From assembly GCA_002343505.1 (NCBI GenBank), contig DDQZ01000056.1, positions 7,004 through 71,003 of the forward strand: a stretch of DNA of 64,000 nucleotides, in the 5' to 3' direction. This document shows positions 7,972 through 19,300 of the stretch, piece after piece (within the stretch, counting starts at the first letter, position 1; every line of letters starts with the position of its first letter). This DNA comes from Verrucomicrobiaceae bacterium UBA2429. GTDB taxonomy: Bacteria > Verrucomicrobiota > Verrucomicrobiia > Verrucomicrobiales > Verrucomicrobiaceae. Under the pieces are notes generated by a model. It had not been told where the DNA came from. It saw only the letters and a list, made by a program, of their open reading frames with translations, and searched no databases. Both the position numbers and the translations under genes were made by a program.

Positions 7972-10029
7972 TCAATTCTCCGAAGACTCCGCGCTCAGGC
8001 GGAAAAAGAGCCTGTCAGGCAGAGAAGGCAGGTGGAAAGACTTTTGGATTTCATAGACCGCGTTCGAAGTCGAAAACGGCTCGTCCTCCCAGGAGTCGAG
8101 GTCATCGCATGTCTGCAAAAAACCGTGCGCCGCCCACAACGGCCAGGCCGCCCTCAGGCTCGACGGGGATTGCCGGCTCAGCTTGATCTCAGGCAGCCCC
8201 TGCGGGACGGTGATCCACACAGGCAGCTTGTCGTCATGGCTGTTAAAGGTCAGCCGCCGGGTTTGCTCCAATCCATCCTCTCCAATTTTGGCGATGAAGA
8301 CCTCGGAGTCACTTTCTCCCGCCGGCACCTCAGCATACGCGATCCAGGTGGGATCACCGGGATCAAAGACCGCCTCCGTCCCCGTCGTCGAGAGCGTCGT
8401 CATCGTATCCGCCTCCACATCATAGAGCAGGATGCCCGCAGGCTTGCTCATCAGCAGCCAGGCATGACCGTCCGCCTGATTCCGGGCATGGTCCAGCCGC
8501 GTCACACCCGCCGTCCCCCGCCCAGCCAGGGACACCTCGAAGACCGGCGGCCCCACGGCACCCAGACCATCAATCGCCAGCAGCCTCTCATCGAATGTCA
8601 CCCCGTAAACATGCCCGCCGTTCTCCTTCACACGCGACCAGCAGCGCGCCGTAAAGCCGCCTCCCAAGGATGACGGCACACCCAGACTCATGCGGTGGCC
8701 CTGCACCTTGCGGTCAAAAGCCGTGCCGGAGCGGTTGGTCTCAAAAATCATCCACTCATGCCACGGACTCACCGCAGGCCGGCGGTCAAAGCTGCTCCCG
8801 CTGCTGTCCGTCGTCATCAACTCGGGCATTTGCGGACTAGGCAGCCGCAGCCGGTGAACACGCGCAGTCTGATTCGGAGGCCCCGGCGCGTCGAAATAAA
8901 GCAGGCCGTGCCCAGGCGACTCAGGGTGGTTCACCGGCGCCAGATCCGCCCCCGTGAGCATCGCCTCCGCATGCGTCCCGGGAGTCAGCGGAGCCGCCCA
9001 CAGCCTCCCCTGCCTCACCATCACCACGCCTATGGCAAAAGACGGCGCGCTCACCGCAGGCTCCTCGTCCCCACTGAAGCCGCTAAACTCGATGTCCGGC
9101 GCGGAGGTGTTGTGGACGCTCAAATGCTCTCTGCCGAAGCGCGCCACCACCAAGTCCCCAGCCCCGCCGAAAGCCAACACGCCCTCCTGGCTCATGCCGC
9201 CGCCCGCGTGTGTGGCAAAGACAGTGTCCACGTCCGAATTTCCGTCCTCCACAAACATCGAACGCAGCGCCGCGAACGGCAGGTCCAGCGCGCCCCCCAT
9301 TCGGTTCATGGACACCTCCAGGCGCAGTTCCTCGCGGTTGACCACACTCACATGGAGCACCGTCGTGCTGCCGTCCGCGAACTTCAGGATCACATCTCCC
9401 CCTGCCGGCACAAACTCCACACTCTCCAGCACGCTCACCGGTCGCAGCCCCGTGCTTGTCACCGGTCCCAGCAACGCCGAACTGCCAAAAATATTGTCCG
9501 CGAAACCCTCCCTCGGATGCGGCTTGAGCCGGATGTTGCCGTCGCAGTACCCGACCATGATCTGCGGCCAGCTCGGCACACCCTGAATTTTGCGGTGAAT
9601 TGTGAAGGTGTGGCATCCCCCCATCACTGCGGCGCCGGCTTTCACCTCCATCGTCACCGGCATCCAGAACGTGGCGAAGCGCTCGCCAAAAACCACCCAC
9701 TCGCCATCGTCGTAAAGTTTCACCGAACCGGGATCGCTGAAGTGAAACACCGGGTCGCTTCCAAACTCGCAGTTTTCAAAATTCGGGTCCGTGTTGTCCA
9801 CGGTGAACTCATAACCCGGATGCGCCGCCCGGAGCAGATACGAGGTCACATTTCGGGAAAGCAGCATCAGGGACACATTGTCCTCCTCCGCGCACAGCGT
9901 CGGCGTGGACTGGTTGATCACAGACACCGGCAGCGCGCCCGGCAAGAAGCCTGCCGCCGCCAGCAGAGTCAGGGAGCAGAAGGGAGCCAGGCGCCGACGC
10001 GCAGGAAAGAAGCGGAGGATGGATTTCAT
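7972..10029 (-). CDS. Secreted TolB/beta-propeller-like protein of unknown function
   Basis: The ATG at 10027-10029 is chosen because it opens a signal peptide (basic MKSILRFFPARRR, hydrophobic core, ALP-type end); the frame stays open further upstream but there encodes low-complexity Ala/Pro/Ser sequence. The 685-residue product contains beta-propeller phrases such as RRPAVSPWHEWMIFETN and a late segment ending LTFNSHDDKLPVWI, typical of TolB-like repeats reading values out of a report-like structure. The C-terminal part resembles the short carbohydrate-binding-like ends common in verrucomicrobial secreted proteins. No catalytic motif is seen. Confidence 0.7.
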   Translation of the reverse strand: MKSILRFFPARRRLAPFCSLTLLAAAGFLPGALPVSVINQSTPTLCAEEDNVSLMLLSRNVTSYLLRAAHPGYEFTVDNTDPNFENCEFGSDPVFHFSDPGSVKLYDDGEWVVFGERFATFWMPVTMEVKAGAAVMGGCHTFTIHRKIQGVPSWPQIMVGYCDGNIRLKPHPREGFADNIFGSSALLGPVTSTGLRPVSVLESVEFVPAGGDVILKFADGSTTVLHVSVVNREELRLEVSMNRMGGALDLPFAALRSMFVEDGNSDVDTVFATHAGGGMSQEGVLAFGGAGDLVVARFGREHLSVHNTSAPDIEFSGFSGDEEPAVSAPSFAIGVVMVRQGRLWAAPLTPGTHAEAMLTGADLAPVNHPESPGHGLLYFDAPGPPNQTARVHRLRLPSPQMPELMTTDSSGSSFDRRPAVSPWHEWMIFETNRSGTAFDRKVQGHRMSLGVPSSLGGGFTARCWSRVKENGGHVYGVTFDERLLAIDGLGAVGPPVFEVSLAGRGTAGVTRLDHARNQADGHAWLLMSKPAGILLYDVEADTMTTLSTTGTEAVFDPGDPTWIAYAEVPAGESDSEVFIAKIGEDGLEQTRRLTFNSHDDKLPVWITVPQGLPEIKLSRQSPSSLRAAWPLWAAHGFLQTCDDLDSWEDEPFSTSNAVYEIQKSFHLPSLPDRLFFRLSAESSEN

Positions 10030-10198
10030 TTCAAAGTCGTATGAGACGCCTGCGAATTTTGTTAAACAAAAACATTCCTGGGCGAGGAGATTCCAGGCAA
10101 ATCCAGGGATCAGGAGCAGGACAGCGGGTGTGTCCTTGACGCACCCCTTTGAAAACAAAGCGTTATTCAGCAGCCGGCGCGGCCGGGTGAAATGGATT

Positions 10199-11143
10199 TC
10201 ACTTCTCCAGACCGCGCGCCAGCCCGGCGGCGAGGGCGCGCGGTTCGCGGACGGGGTGGCTGGCTTGCTTTTCCACGGGCGGCGCGGAGAGGTCGGCTTC
10301 GTTGAAGACGCGGACGGCCATGTGCAGGGTGCCGCCGGTGATCCAGGTGCGCGCGCCGACGGGGGTCTGGCAGCCGGCGCCGAGCAGGCGCAGGAACTCG
10401 CGCTCGGCGGTGACACGAGCCTCGGTCTCCTCATGATTCAGAGCGCGCACGAGGCGGATGGATTCCTCGTCGTCCTGGCGGCATTCGATGGCAATGGCCC
10501 CCTGCCCTGCCGCCGGGAGGAAGCGGGCTTCATCCAGGATGAGAGCGTGCAGGGTCATGCCCTCGATCCCAATGCGGTCCCCCTGCATCAAGCCGAGGCG
10601 GAGCAGCCCGGCGGCGGCGAGCAGGACGGCATCGAGCGCGTCCGGGCCGGTGACTTTTTTCACGCGGGTGGGCACGTTGCCCCGAATTTCGACGATCTGG
10701 ATGTCGGGTCTGAGCCAGCGGAGTTGGGCGGCGCGGCGCACGCTGCTGGTGCCCACACGCGCGCCCGGCGGCAGACTCTCAAGTGTATGAGGGGCGGCTG
10801 TGACGAGCACGTCCTCGACGGGAGCGCGCGGCAGCACGGCGGCGATGACAAAACCGGGAGCCAGATCAGATGGCACGTCTTTGAGACTGTGAACGGCGGC
10901 ATCCACGGCACCGGATTGAAGGGCGTTTTCCAGCTCCTTGATGAAAATGCCCTTGTCCACTCCGGCAGCCTGGTTGAACTCGGAGAAGCGCAGGTCCTGG
11001 CGCTTGTCGCCGCTGGTCTGGATGATCTCCCGCCGGATGTCGAGACCGGGGTGGCCGGCCTGCAGGCCCGCAGTGACGGTGCGCGTCTGGGCGAGCGCCA
11101 GTTCACTGCCGCGTGTGCCTAGAATGAGGTGGGTCTTGGACAT
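10199..11143 (-). CDS. hemC: Porphobilinogen deaminase (hydroxymethylbilane synthase)
   Basis: HemC joins four porphobilinogen units into hydroxymethylbilane in tetrapyrrole synthesis. The 314-residue product shows the conserved LILGTRGSELALAQ start, KDVPSDL, the substrate-binding segment VGTSSVRRAAQL, RGNVPTR, and the dipyrromethane-cofactor cysteine in LGAGCQTPVG (about Cys258). An in-frame GTG six codons upstream is a possible earlier start, but the ATG at 11141-11143 fits the family's N-terminus better. It is the last gene of a dapL-unknown-hemC minus-strand cluster with small gaps. Confidence 0.95.
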   Translation of the reverse strand: MSKTHLILGTRGSELALAQTRTVTAGLQAGHPGLDIRREIIQTSGDKRQDLRFSEFNQAAGVDKGIFIKELENALQSGAVDAAVHSLKDVPSDLAPGFVIAAVLPRAPVEDVLVTAAPHTLESLPPGARVGTSSVRRAAQLRWLRPDIQIVEIRGNVPTRVKKVTGPDALDAVLLAAAGLLRLGLMQGDRIGIEGMTLHALILDEARFLPAAGQGAIAIECRQDDEESIRLVRALNHEETEARVTAEREFLRLLGAGCQTPVGARTWITGGTLHMAVRVFNEADLSAPPVEKQASHPVREPRALAAGLARGLEK

Positions 11144-11191
11144 GGGGAGGGAGGTTTTCACGCAAACGGGGCCGGACGCAAAGGAATGCTG

Positions 11192-12022
11192 TCACCAGCG
11201 GGCGGGTTTCATTTTCTCAAGGCGCGCGCGCATTTCCTCAAGCGCGCCGATGACGAGAGCGGTCTCGTACTCAAAGACCATTCCGGGTGTCAGCGCGAAG
11301 GTGCGCAACGGCGCGAGGTAGGAGCAGTCGCCCCGGTCGCCGGCGCGCACGCGGTAGCAGGTGAGCAGCTCAGCGTGCGGGCACCAAATGCCGATGCCCT
11401 GGTCGCGCGCGTCCACCCAGGCGGCCCAGCCTTTGCCGGGGCGGAAGTATTCGTTGGGAAATCCGGGCTGCTTCCTGACCAGGGCGCCCGCCGCGCCGGC
11501 GAAGACGAGGGTGTCGAGCACAGGCTGGACAAAGAGGGCGGGCAGCTCCTGATGACGCGGGGCGTGGCTGGTGCCGCCCTTGTGGGTGACGCGGAATTTC
11601 ATCCGCGCCGCGCCATTCTCCAGGCGCAGCCATTGCTCCATGACGATCTCGGACAATACCTTCCCAGTGGCCCAATGGCGGGGACGTGTTTTGGCATAGA
11701 TCAGTCCGGCCTCGGCACGTTGTTCAATGACAGCGGACGGCTCGTTCCTCCAGGAGCCGCCTTGCACAGGATTGTAGCGCCAAGGCTTGCCGTTCCAATC
11801 GCTGCCATCCTCGTCGCCGTAGTAGGACTGCTGGAGGTAGCGACCCGCATCGAAGGTGTTGAGCAGGTTTTCCCCGCCGGAACGCGAGAACCAGCCGATG
11901 CACGCGCCCGCCTTGAGGTCCACGCCAAGACGCGCCAAGCCATCGTCAATCCAGAGCCAGCCATCCTGGGCGGCTGCGGTGGCGGCGCATCCGGCCAGGA
12001 GGATGGCAAGAAGGGGCTTCAT
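11192..12022 (-). CDS. Exported protein or lipoprotein, unrecognised family
   Basis: The 276-residue product has an N-terminal leader with LAGC, which could be a lipobox (MKPLLAILLAGC), or a Sec signal cleaved after ATAAAQ. The mature part is rich in aromatic residues and beta-type sequence (QSYYGDEDGSDWNGKPW, FRVTHKGGTSHAPRHQELPA), reminiscent of mutarotase-like or carbohydrate-active beta-sandwich proteins, but I cannot name a family. It sits 21 bases after dapL and 48 before hemC, so it is probably co-transcribed with both. Confidence 0.7.
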   Translation of the reverse strand: MKPLLAILLAGCAATAAAQDGWLWIDDGLARLGVDLKAGACIGWFSRSGGENLLNTFDAGRYLQQSYYGDEDGSDWNGKPWRYNPVQGGSWRNEPSAVIEQRAEAGLIYAKTRPRHWATGKVLSEIVMEQWLRLENGAARMKFRVTHKGGTSHAPRHQELPALFVQPVLDTLVFAGAAGALVRKQPGFPNEYFRPGKGWAAWVDARDQGIGIWCPHAELLTCYRVRAGDRGDCSYLAPLRTFALTPGMVFEYETALVIGALEEMRARLEKMKPARW

Positions 12023-12043
12023 GAGAGCGGCGGCACTCGCCGG

Positions 12044-13276
12044 TCACAGCGCGGCGATGCGCTTGCAGACTTCCTCGACGTTCGCGCGGCTGTTGAAGGC
12101 GCTGATGCGGAAGTAGCCTTCACCGGCGCTGCCGAAGCCGCTGCCGGGGGTGATGACCACGTTCGCTTCGTTGAGCATCTTGTCGAACATCTGCCAGCTT
12201 GTAAGGCCGTCCGGGCAGCCGACCCAGACGTAAGGCGCGTTCACTCCGCCATAGACGGTGAGTCCGGCCTTCCGGCAGGCTTCGACGAGCAGCTTCGCGT
12301 TGCCCATGTAGTGCTCGATGAGCGCGGCCACCTGCGCCTTGCCTTCGGGACTGTAGATGGCCTCGGCACCGCGCTGCACGATGTAGCTGCAGCCATTGAA
12401 CTTCGTACTGTGACGGCGGCTCCAAAGCGGGTGGATGGCCTGCTGCGTGCCGTCATTCTTTTTGCCCATCAGTCCTTTCGGAATGACGACCACGGCGCAG
12501 CGCACGCCGGTGAAACCGCCGTTCTTCGAGAAGCTGCGGAACTCGATCGCGCAATCGCGGGCACCTTCGATCTCGAAGATGGAGCGCGGCACTTCGGGAT
12601 CCTGGATGAAGGCCTCGTAGGCGGCGTCATAAAGGATGATCGTGCCATTGGCGCGGGCGTATTTCACCCAGGCTTCAAGCTGGGCACGCGTGGCGGTGGC
12701 TCCGGTGGGATTGTTCGGGTAGCAGAGATAGACGAGGTCCACCGCCTCGTCGGGGATGGCGGGCACGAAGCCGTTCTCCGGCGTGCATTTGAGGTAGTGC
12801 AGTCCGGCGTAGGCGCCGCTCGCGTCCGCCTCGCCTGTGTTGCCGGCCATGACGTTGGTGTCCACATAGACGGGATAGACGGGGTCGGTGATGGCGATCT
12901 TGTTCCCCGCGCCGAAGATGTCGAGGATGTTGCCGGTGTCGCACTTGCTGCCGTCGGAGATGAATATCTCATCGGCCTCCACGTTGATGCCGCGGGCTTT
13001 GAAATCGTTGTCGGCAATCGCATTGCGCAGGAAGTCGTAACCCTGCTCCGGGCCGTAGCCGCGGAAGCTGTTGCGGTCGCCCATCTCATCCACGGCCTTG
13101 TGCATCGCGTCGCGCACGGCCTGCGGCAGCGCCTCGGTCACATCGCCGATGCCGCAGCGGATCAGGCGCTTCGCGGCCTCAGGGTTCGCCTCGGTGAAGG
13201 CTTTGACGCGCCGGGCGATTTCGGGGAAGAGGTAACCGGCTTTGAGCTTGTTGTAGTTTTCGTTGATGTAGGCCAT
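12044..13276 (-). CDS. dapL: LL-diaminopimelate aminotransferase
   Basis: DapL converts tetrahydrodipicolinate directly to LL-diaminopimelate with glutamate as amino donor, for lysine and peptidoglycan. The 410-residue length and start [20 protein letters not shown] match the family, as do the fold-type I PLP features: [19 protein letters not shown] (186-192), the Asp/Tyr pair in LYDAAYEAF, and the Schiff-base lysine in [12 protein letters not shown] (Lys251). The aminotransferase route is used by Chlamydiae and Verrucomicrobia, which fits the taxonomic guess. First gene of the dapL-unknown-hemC cluster. Confidence 0.96.
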   Translation of the reverse strand: MAYINENYNKLKAGYLFPEIARRVKAFTEANPEAAKRLIRCGIGDVTEALPQAVRDAMHKAVDEMGDRNSFRGYGPEQGYDFLRNAIADNDFKARGINVEADEIFISDGSKCDTGNILDIFGAGNKIAITDPVYPVYVDTNVMAGNTGEADASGAYAGLHYLKCTPENGFVPAIPDEAVDLVYLCYPNNPTGATATRAQLEAWVKYARANGTIILYDAAYEAFIQDPEVPRSIFEIEGARDCAIEFRSFSKNGGFTGVRCAVVVIPKGLMGKKNDGTQQAIHPLWSRRHSTKFNGCSYIVQRGAEAIYSPEGKAQVAALIEHYMGNAKLLVEACRKAGLTVYGGVNAPYVWVGCPDGLTSWQMFDKMLNEANVVITPGSGFGSAGEGYFRISAFNSRANVEEVCKRIAAL

Positions 13277-13338
13277 GGCGGGAAAAACGGGCCGCCAGTG
13301 TGGCGAGTCATGGCCGGGATGCAACTGCGGGACGTGAA

Positions 13339-13366
13339 AGGTTCCCGGCAATCCAGCCGGGAACCT
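13339..13366 (-). terminator. Strong hairpin downstream of the giant surface protein gene
   Basis: AGGTTCCCGGC and GCCGGGAACCT form a perfect 11-bp stem with a 6-nt loop (AATCCA). It starts 26 bases beyond the stop of the gene at 13393 and before the dapL start. On the minus strand only three T follow the stem, so termination strength is uncertain. Confidence 0.6.
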
Positions 13367-13392
13367 GTTCTTTGGGGTGCCTCTTATACAGA

Positions 13393-16300
13393 TCAGGGTT
13401 CCCCCAGAATCACCCGCCCGCTTTCAGGATTTAGATCGTTGGGAATGTTGCTGATGAAGAACCCATAGCCTCCCCTGCTTGCACCCTTTCGAAGCAAAAT
13501 GCCTTTGTAGGTGGGAAGTGCCGACGCCGGGATGGCCCAGGTTGGTCTGAAGCTGCCTGACATGGTCCCACTGGGCTGACTCGCTGAGATCGAATAATTG
13601 GAGCTCACCGGATTCTCGTAAATGACATTGCCGACGATACGGAAGGACGAGATGTCAATTCCAGGATCAGGCAGTTTGCCATACGTGAAGCTGAGCAGAC
13701 CGTTGCTGCTTCCCGATGGGACGGTTGGCAGGCCAAGTGTTGTCTGAACATCCCGCATGAAGTCATAAAGAGCACCCACAAGATCCACAGTGATGCCCTC
13801 CGGCCATCCATCTGTGTAGATCTGTGTCTCCTTGTTGAGGCTGGTTGTTCCAATCTGCTCCGGCACAGGTGGACGAATCCATAAAAGGTCGCCTCCCGTC
13901 ACATCGCTGTCTGGATGGGCCGTGTCGAAGGACAACATCCCATTCAGATTGCCTCCACGCACGCCAACGCTTCTTCCCGGAACCGCAAGTTGGGCAAACA
14001 AGATGCACTCATGCCCCTGCGTGATGACTGCGGGCCTGCTATTTACGCGTGTTCCATCAGCCAGGTTCAGGCTCAGGGTTAGTGTTCCATTCGACTTGAG
14101 AGTCATTGTGCCAAATCCATCTCCCTGTGGATAGGCGCTGGCATCTTTCGGTGGCGATTGAGGTTTGCTTGGCAGTGCAAAGGTGTAGAAGCCCTGGTCA
14201 ATGGCACCACCCGCCACCGAACTTCTGTTCAGTAGATTGGCAGGAACCGGATTCGCTGCTGAGTAGATGCCTCGGCGTGCCACTCCGGTGCTTGAGTGCG
14301 CCCCGTCCACCAGGCTGATGTCAATGGCACCAGCATTATAGGTCAATGTGAGGAACAATGTGCCGTGCATCAACGTCGCGCCTTTGAGCGGAGTAGTGAA
14401 CCAACTGCTGCCGTCGCCATTAAACGCCCCAACAAATCTTTGCTCAATGCCATCGGAGTACCAGTTGCCTGAGACCGCCCCGGTGGATGGAACCAGGACA
14501 ATGTGAATGTAGCCGGTTGTGCGGTTGCTGACAGGCGTGCCTGGCAGCGGACGAATGAGTCCTTGAAAGACATCGCTGCTGCCTGGGGGGCCGGCAAAGG
14601 GGCTTTCGATGAACACTGCGTTGACCTCCGCATCATGACCGGGCATTTGGAATTGGAGCGCCGAGCCTGAGCGCACAGCCCCTGGGGGTGTGGCGGACCA
14701 ATGGCTGAAAACAAATCCAGGTTTGGGCCTCGCCGTCACGGTGATGGCGGTGTTTGGTTCGACCTGGGTTGTGGCCACATGCGGATTCGCGGCATCTTTC
14801 ATCAGAGACGTCTTGCCTGTCCCTGGCGTGCCTTTGACGCTCAGGGTATCAATGAAATCCGCATCGAAACCTGCTGGCACCTCGCGAGAGAGGGTAAGCA
14901 GATGCCGACGGGTAAACACAAAGCTCCTGCTGACTGTCGTGGTGTTGCCAGCGTTGTCGTAAGCTGTGACCGCGAGCGTGTTGGGGCCATTCGGCGGTTC
15001 AATATTCAGTGACCAGGGGATGGAGGTGGCTCGTGCGGTTGATCCCAGCATGGCAACGACAGGTTGGGCACCATTGAGCACAACCTCCACCCGATCCAGC
15101 CCGCGTGAATCACCCGCGGAGCCTTGGATCATATAGGGCCAGCCGGCGCTAATGGAAGTGGTGGTGGCTCTTGGCGACGTGACCGTCAAAGTTGGCGGAG
15201 TGGTGTCATCAGCCATGATCTCTATGGTCGTAGATGTCTGACCCTCCACAAGAACACCATTGGTCGCAGCGGTGAGCGTTGCATTGAAGCGCTTGTTGGT
15301 CTGCGTGCCGGTCCTCGGTTTGAGGATGATGACCAGTTCCTTGCTGGTCTCCCCGTCAGCAAAGGCCACAAGCGTGGCTGCGCCTGTCAGATCAATGTAA
15401 TCAGTCCCCGCCACGGCCGCCGAGAAGGGCGGATTGGAAACCTGGGCGGTTCCATTGTCCGTTTGCATCGTGACGGTGGTGGGGGTGCTGCCGTCTGTGC
15501 GGACAAGGGTCAGCACCACGGCGTCAGCCCCCTGCTGAACGGTGTATTTCGGGGCGCCAAAGCTGACGCCTCCCTCTCCGATGACAAGCGGATGCACAAG
15601 CTGGCTGCTGTTCCCTGCGGAGTCCATTGCTGTCAGGGTGACGTTGAGGATTCCAGGGTTTGCAATCAACGTGCCAGCGGGCGGAGTTTGCAGAACCTCT
15701 GTTACCTCCACGTTGTCAGCCACGGCCACCTGAGGAGTGAAGTCCGGAACATTAGTTCCCACACGAATCCCACCCGGTGTGAAGCCGCCAGGTGGAGGGC
15801 TGATCATCGGGGGCGTGGTGTCATTCACCGTCAGGTTCAAAGTCAGTGTGGTGGAGTTTCCGAGGGTGTCGGTGGCTGTCAGAGTCACCGGATGCACCCC
15901 GACGCTCACGAGCGTTCCCGCCGGAGGCTCCTGGACAAAGCTGGCCACTCCAATGGGGTCCGCCGGAACAGTCTGGTTTTTGTAGTTCGGTACACTGGCC
16001 ATGCCTGTGGGCCCCGATCCGATGACGAGAGGCTGAAAGCCAGGTCCTGGAGGTGTCGTGATTGTTGGCCCGGTGCCATCCACTCTGATGGGAAGCGTGG
16101 GGCTGGTGAAGGCGTGGTTCCCCGCCGCATCCGTGACCCTCCCTTTGAGGGTGTAAACGCCTTCATCGAGCGTGAATGTGACCGAACCCGTGGTGCCGCT
16201 TCCGACCGGCACATCATTGGCCAGGACCGTGTAAGTCAAAGGAGTGCCGGGTGGCGTGGCACCATCGCTCCATCCTGAAAGCCAGACGGTGACCAGGGTT

Positions 16301-19300
16301 CCTGGAAGCCTGGGATCGAAGTTGTTGTTAACGATGAGATTCGGCGTGCTGCTGACCGGAGGCGTGGTGTCCTGCACGGTGACCACAAAGCTGCCCGTCG
16401 TGGTGAAACCATGGCTGTCGGTCGCACTCACGGAGACGGTCGTTGACCCCAGGGGGAAAATGCTGCCGCTGCTCTTGCTCAGCACCGGTGCCAGCGCACC
16501 GTCTTCAGCATCCTCGGCCGTGACCGTGAAGGTTGCAGGCGCGCCCGAAAAACTTGTGGCCTCGACGATGATCGGTGAGTCAGGCAGATGGAGTTCTGGG
16601 GGCGTGTTGCTGATGGAGCCTCCCTTGAAGCGGGCCAGTGCGAAGTTTGTTATCGTGCCACTGTCAGGATCATACACATGGCCTCCTACAAGAATGTTGC
16701 CATCCGCCTGCAGGAGCATGCTTGACGGCTCATTGTATCCCTCGTCAGGCCCATGCTGGGCGAAGGCCTTGCCTCCGGTGCCGAACCCGGCATCCAACGC
16801 TCCGTTGGGCAGCAACCGGGCGAGCGCAAAGCGATAATCGCCTGTCCTTGCTGCCAAGAGCACCTTGCCACCTTCTTCAATTTGCACCCCCTCACAAAAG
16901 TTTTCCCCTGGACCAAGATTCACCACCACCTTGCCCCCATTGCCAAAACTCATGTCCAGGCTGCCATTTTCCAAACACCGTACCAAACAAGCGTCACTAT
17001 CAGTGCCCTGGCCGCTAAAACTAATCCCTGCCACCACAATGTTGCCGTCAGACTGCAAAGCCACGCCAGTTGCAAAATCATGGGTTGCACGAACATCGGT
17101 TAACAGAATTCCGTCATCGCTGAAACTGGGGTCCAATGTGCCGGTTTCAAGATAGCGCAGCAGCAGAAGATCGCGTTCAGTATTGGTATCGGTATTGCCT
17201 GCCACCACAATTTTTCCATCAGGCTGAATGGCTATCGCAGATGCCCCTTCGTAGTAGCCTCCGAGGTCAGTAACCACTCTGCCGCCATTTCCAAAACTCG
17301 AATCCATTTCTCCAGAGGGCAACAAGCGAACCAACGCGATGTCGTTTAAGCCGTTGCCAGCCACGACAATCTTGCCATCCGCCTGGAGTGTCATCGCAGC
17401 CAGAAATGCGTCAGCACCCACGTCTGTTAGTGCGATTCCACCGGTGCCAAATTCGCCGTCCAGTGCACCTGTTTCCGTGTAGCGTGTGACCAAAAAGGAA
17501 TAGCCCAAGAACTGAGTCCAGGTTCTGCCTGCCACCAGTATTTTCCCGTCTGGCTGGACGACCACACTTCTGCCCTCGCTCCCATCTCCAATGACCGTGA
17601 CAACCTTGCCTCCATTGCCAAAGCTGGTGTCAAGCGAACCGTCAGGATTGTGGCGGATCAAGCACAGATGAAACGCGTCAGCGGAGGTCGATGCCTGCCC
17701 AGTCATCAGGATCTTGCCATCCGCCTGCTCGGCGATGCTAAAGCAAAGATCCTGACTGCCAGAATAGTCCGGCGCGATGTCCGTCACGGCCCATCCACCC
17801 TGCCCGAAATTGGCGATCAACTCCCCTGGCAGTGCGATGGCCACCGTGAAGGGCAGGGTTTGCTCATTGCCCGCGGCATCCAGCGCGCTCAGCGTCACCG
17901 GCAGCAGGCCGGAGGGGTGGATGCTGCCCGGTGCGGGAGTCTGAACCAGGCTGCCGGCAAACAGGCCGTTGTCAGAGACGGTGGCACGACTGCGGAAATC
18001 GGGCAGCGGTTCGCCGGTCAGTTCCGCCAGATTGGAGAAGCTGCCCGCGATGACCGGCGGCGTCGTGTCCTGGATCGTCACCGTGGCGGTGTCTTGATAA
18101 AGCCCGTTGACGATGGTGTAGGTGAAGCTGTCCGCACCCGCGAATCCCGGCCCGGGAGTGTAAGTGACCGTCGTGCCATTGTTTGTGATGGTCACAGCGC
18201 CGTGCGTGCCCTGGGTGACGGCGGAAATCAGCGTGTAGGGCGCCTGGACCGTGTCGTTGCTCATGACGGAGATCACAGCCGCCGCAGGTGCGGCCTCGAC
18301 CGTGTCATCCATGGCATCCACCGGCGCATAGACCACCAGGTCGGTGAAAACGATGGAGGTGGGATCGTAAAGGCTGCCCTCGCCATAGTGGATGGTCAGA
18401 CCCGCAGTGCCAGAGGCATTGTTGAGCCTGCCTCCGTTTGCCACATTAACAAAAACTCCGCTCAGTTGGGTGGAGGTCAGAACGGTGAATATCTCGCCTC
18501 CGGTCAACTGGCTTTCAAAACCATTGATGAAGTCAAACTCGATGCCGCCGCCGAGCAGCACCGAGGCGTTGGCGAGAATTTGGTCATAGAGCGTGCCCCC
18601 GGTGGTGCCGCCCAGGTTGAAGCGCAGCAGGCTGCCACCGGCCATGGCCACGTCACCCACGACATTGAGAACGCCTGCGGACCCCGCGCCCCCGGCCTCG
18701 ACAATGCCGCTAGTGATGTTCAGCGGCGCGTTGATGGTTCCGTGCGCCGCCAGCGTGCCGCCGTTGATGTTGACATTGCCAGCGGTCAGCACCGCATTAT
18801 TGGTCAATAGCGTGCTGCCTGCGGACTGGGAGTAGCTGGACACTCCTGCGGGCCCGATGCGGAGTTCCGTGGTGCTGTCCTCCACACGGAGGATGCCGGA
18901 GTTGGTCAGGTTGCCGCCGGTGGTGAAGTCACGATTGTTCCGCAGGATGAAGGAGCCCTGAATGCTGGACAGGGTGTTGATCTTGGCAAAGCTGGAGCCC
19001 GCGCCGTCAAGGATCACACCAGCGTTGCTGCCGATGGTCGTGATGCTGCTGCTGCCGGAGCTGAAGTTGAGGGCTGCGCCGTTGCTTACCTCCCAATTGC
19101 CGCTGACAAGGGTTGTGCCGGACTGGCTTGGGGTGTTGCTGGCAAGCGCAAGCACACCGCTCCGCACCTGCACGGTGCCGCCGGACTGCACGGTGAGGTT
19201 CACCGTGTTGGTGCCGCTGCCCAGCGTGCCGCCGATGGTGGTGGTGGCCCCGCCGGCGCTCTTGCGCAGGATGCCGCCGCCTTCCACCACCAACGCGCCG

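Noticed and set aside
11129..13468. Long plus-strand frame opposite dapL and neighbours
   Set aside because: Shadow of dapL and the unknown exported gene; no start context and no recognisable motif.
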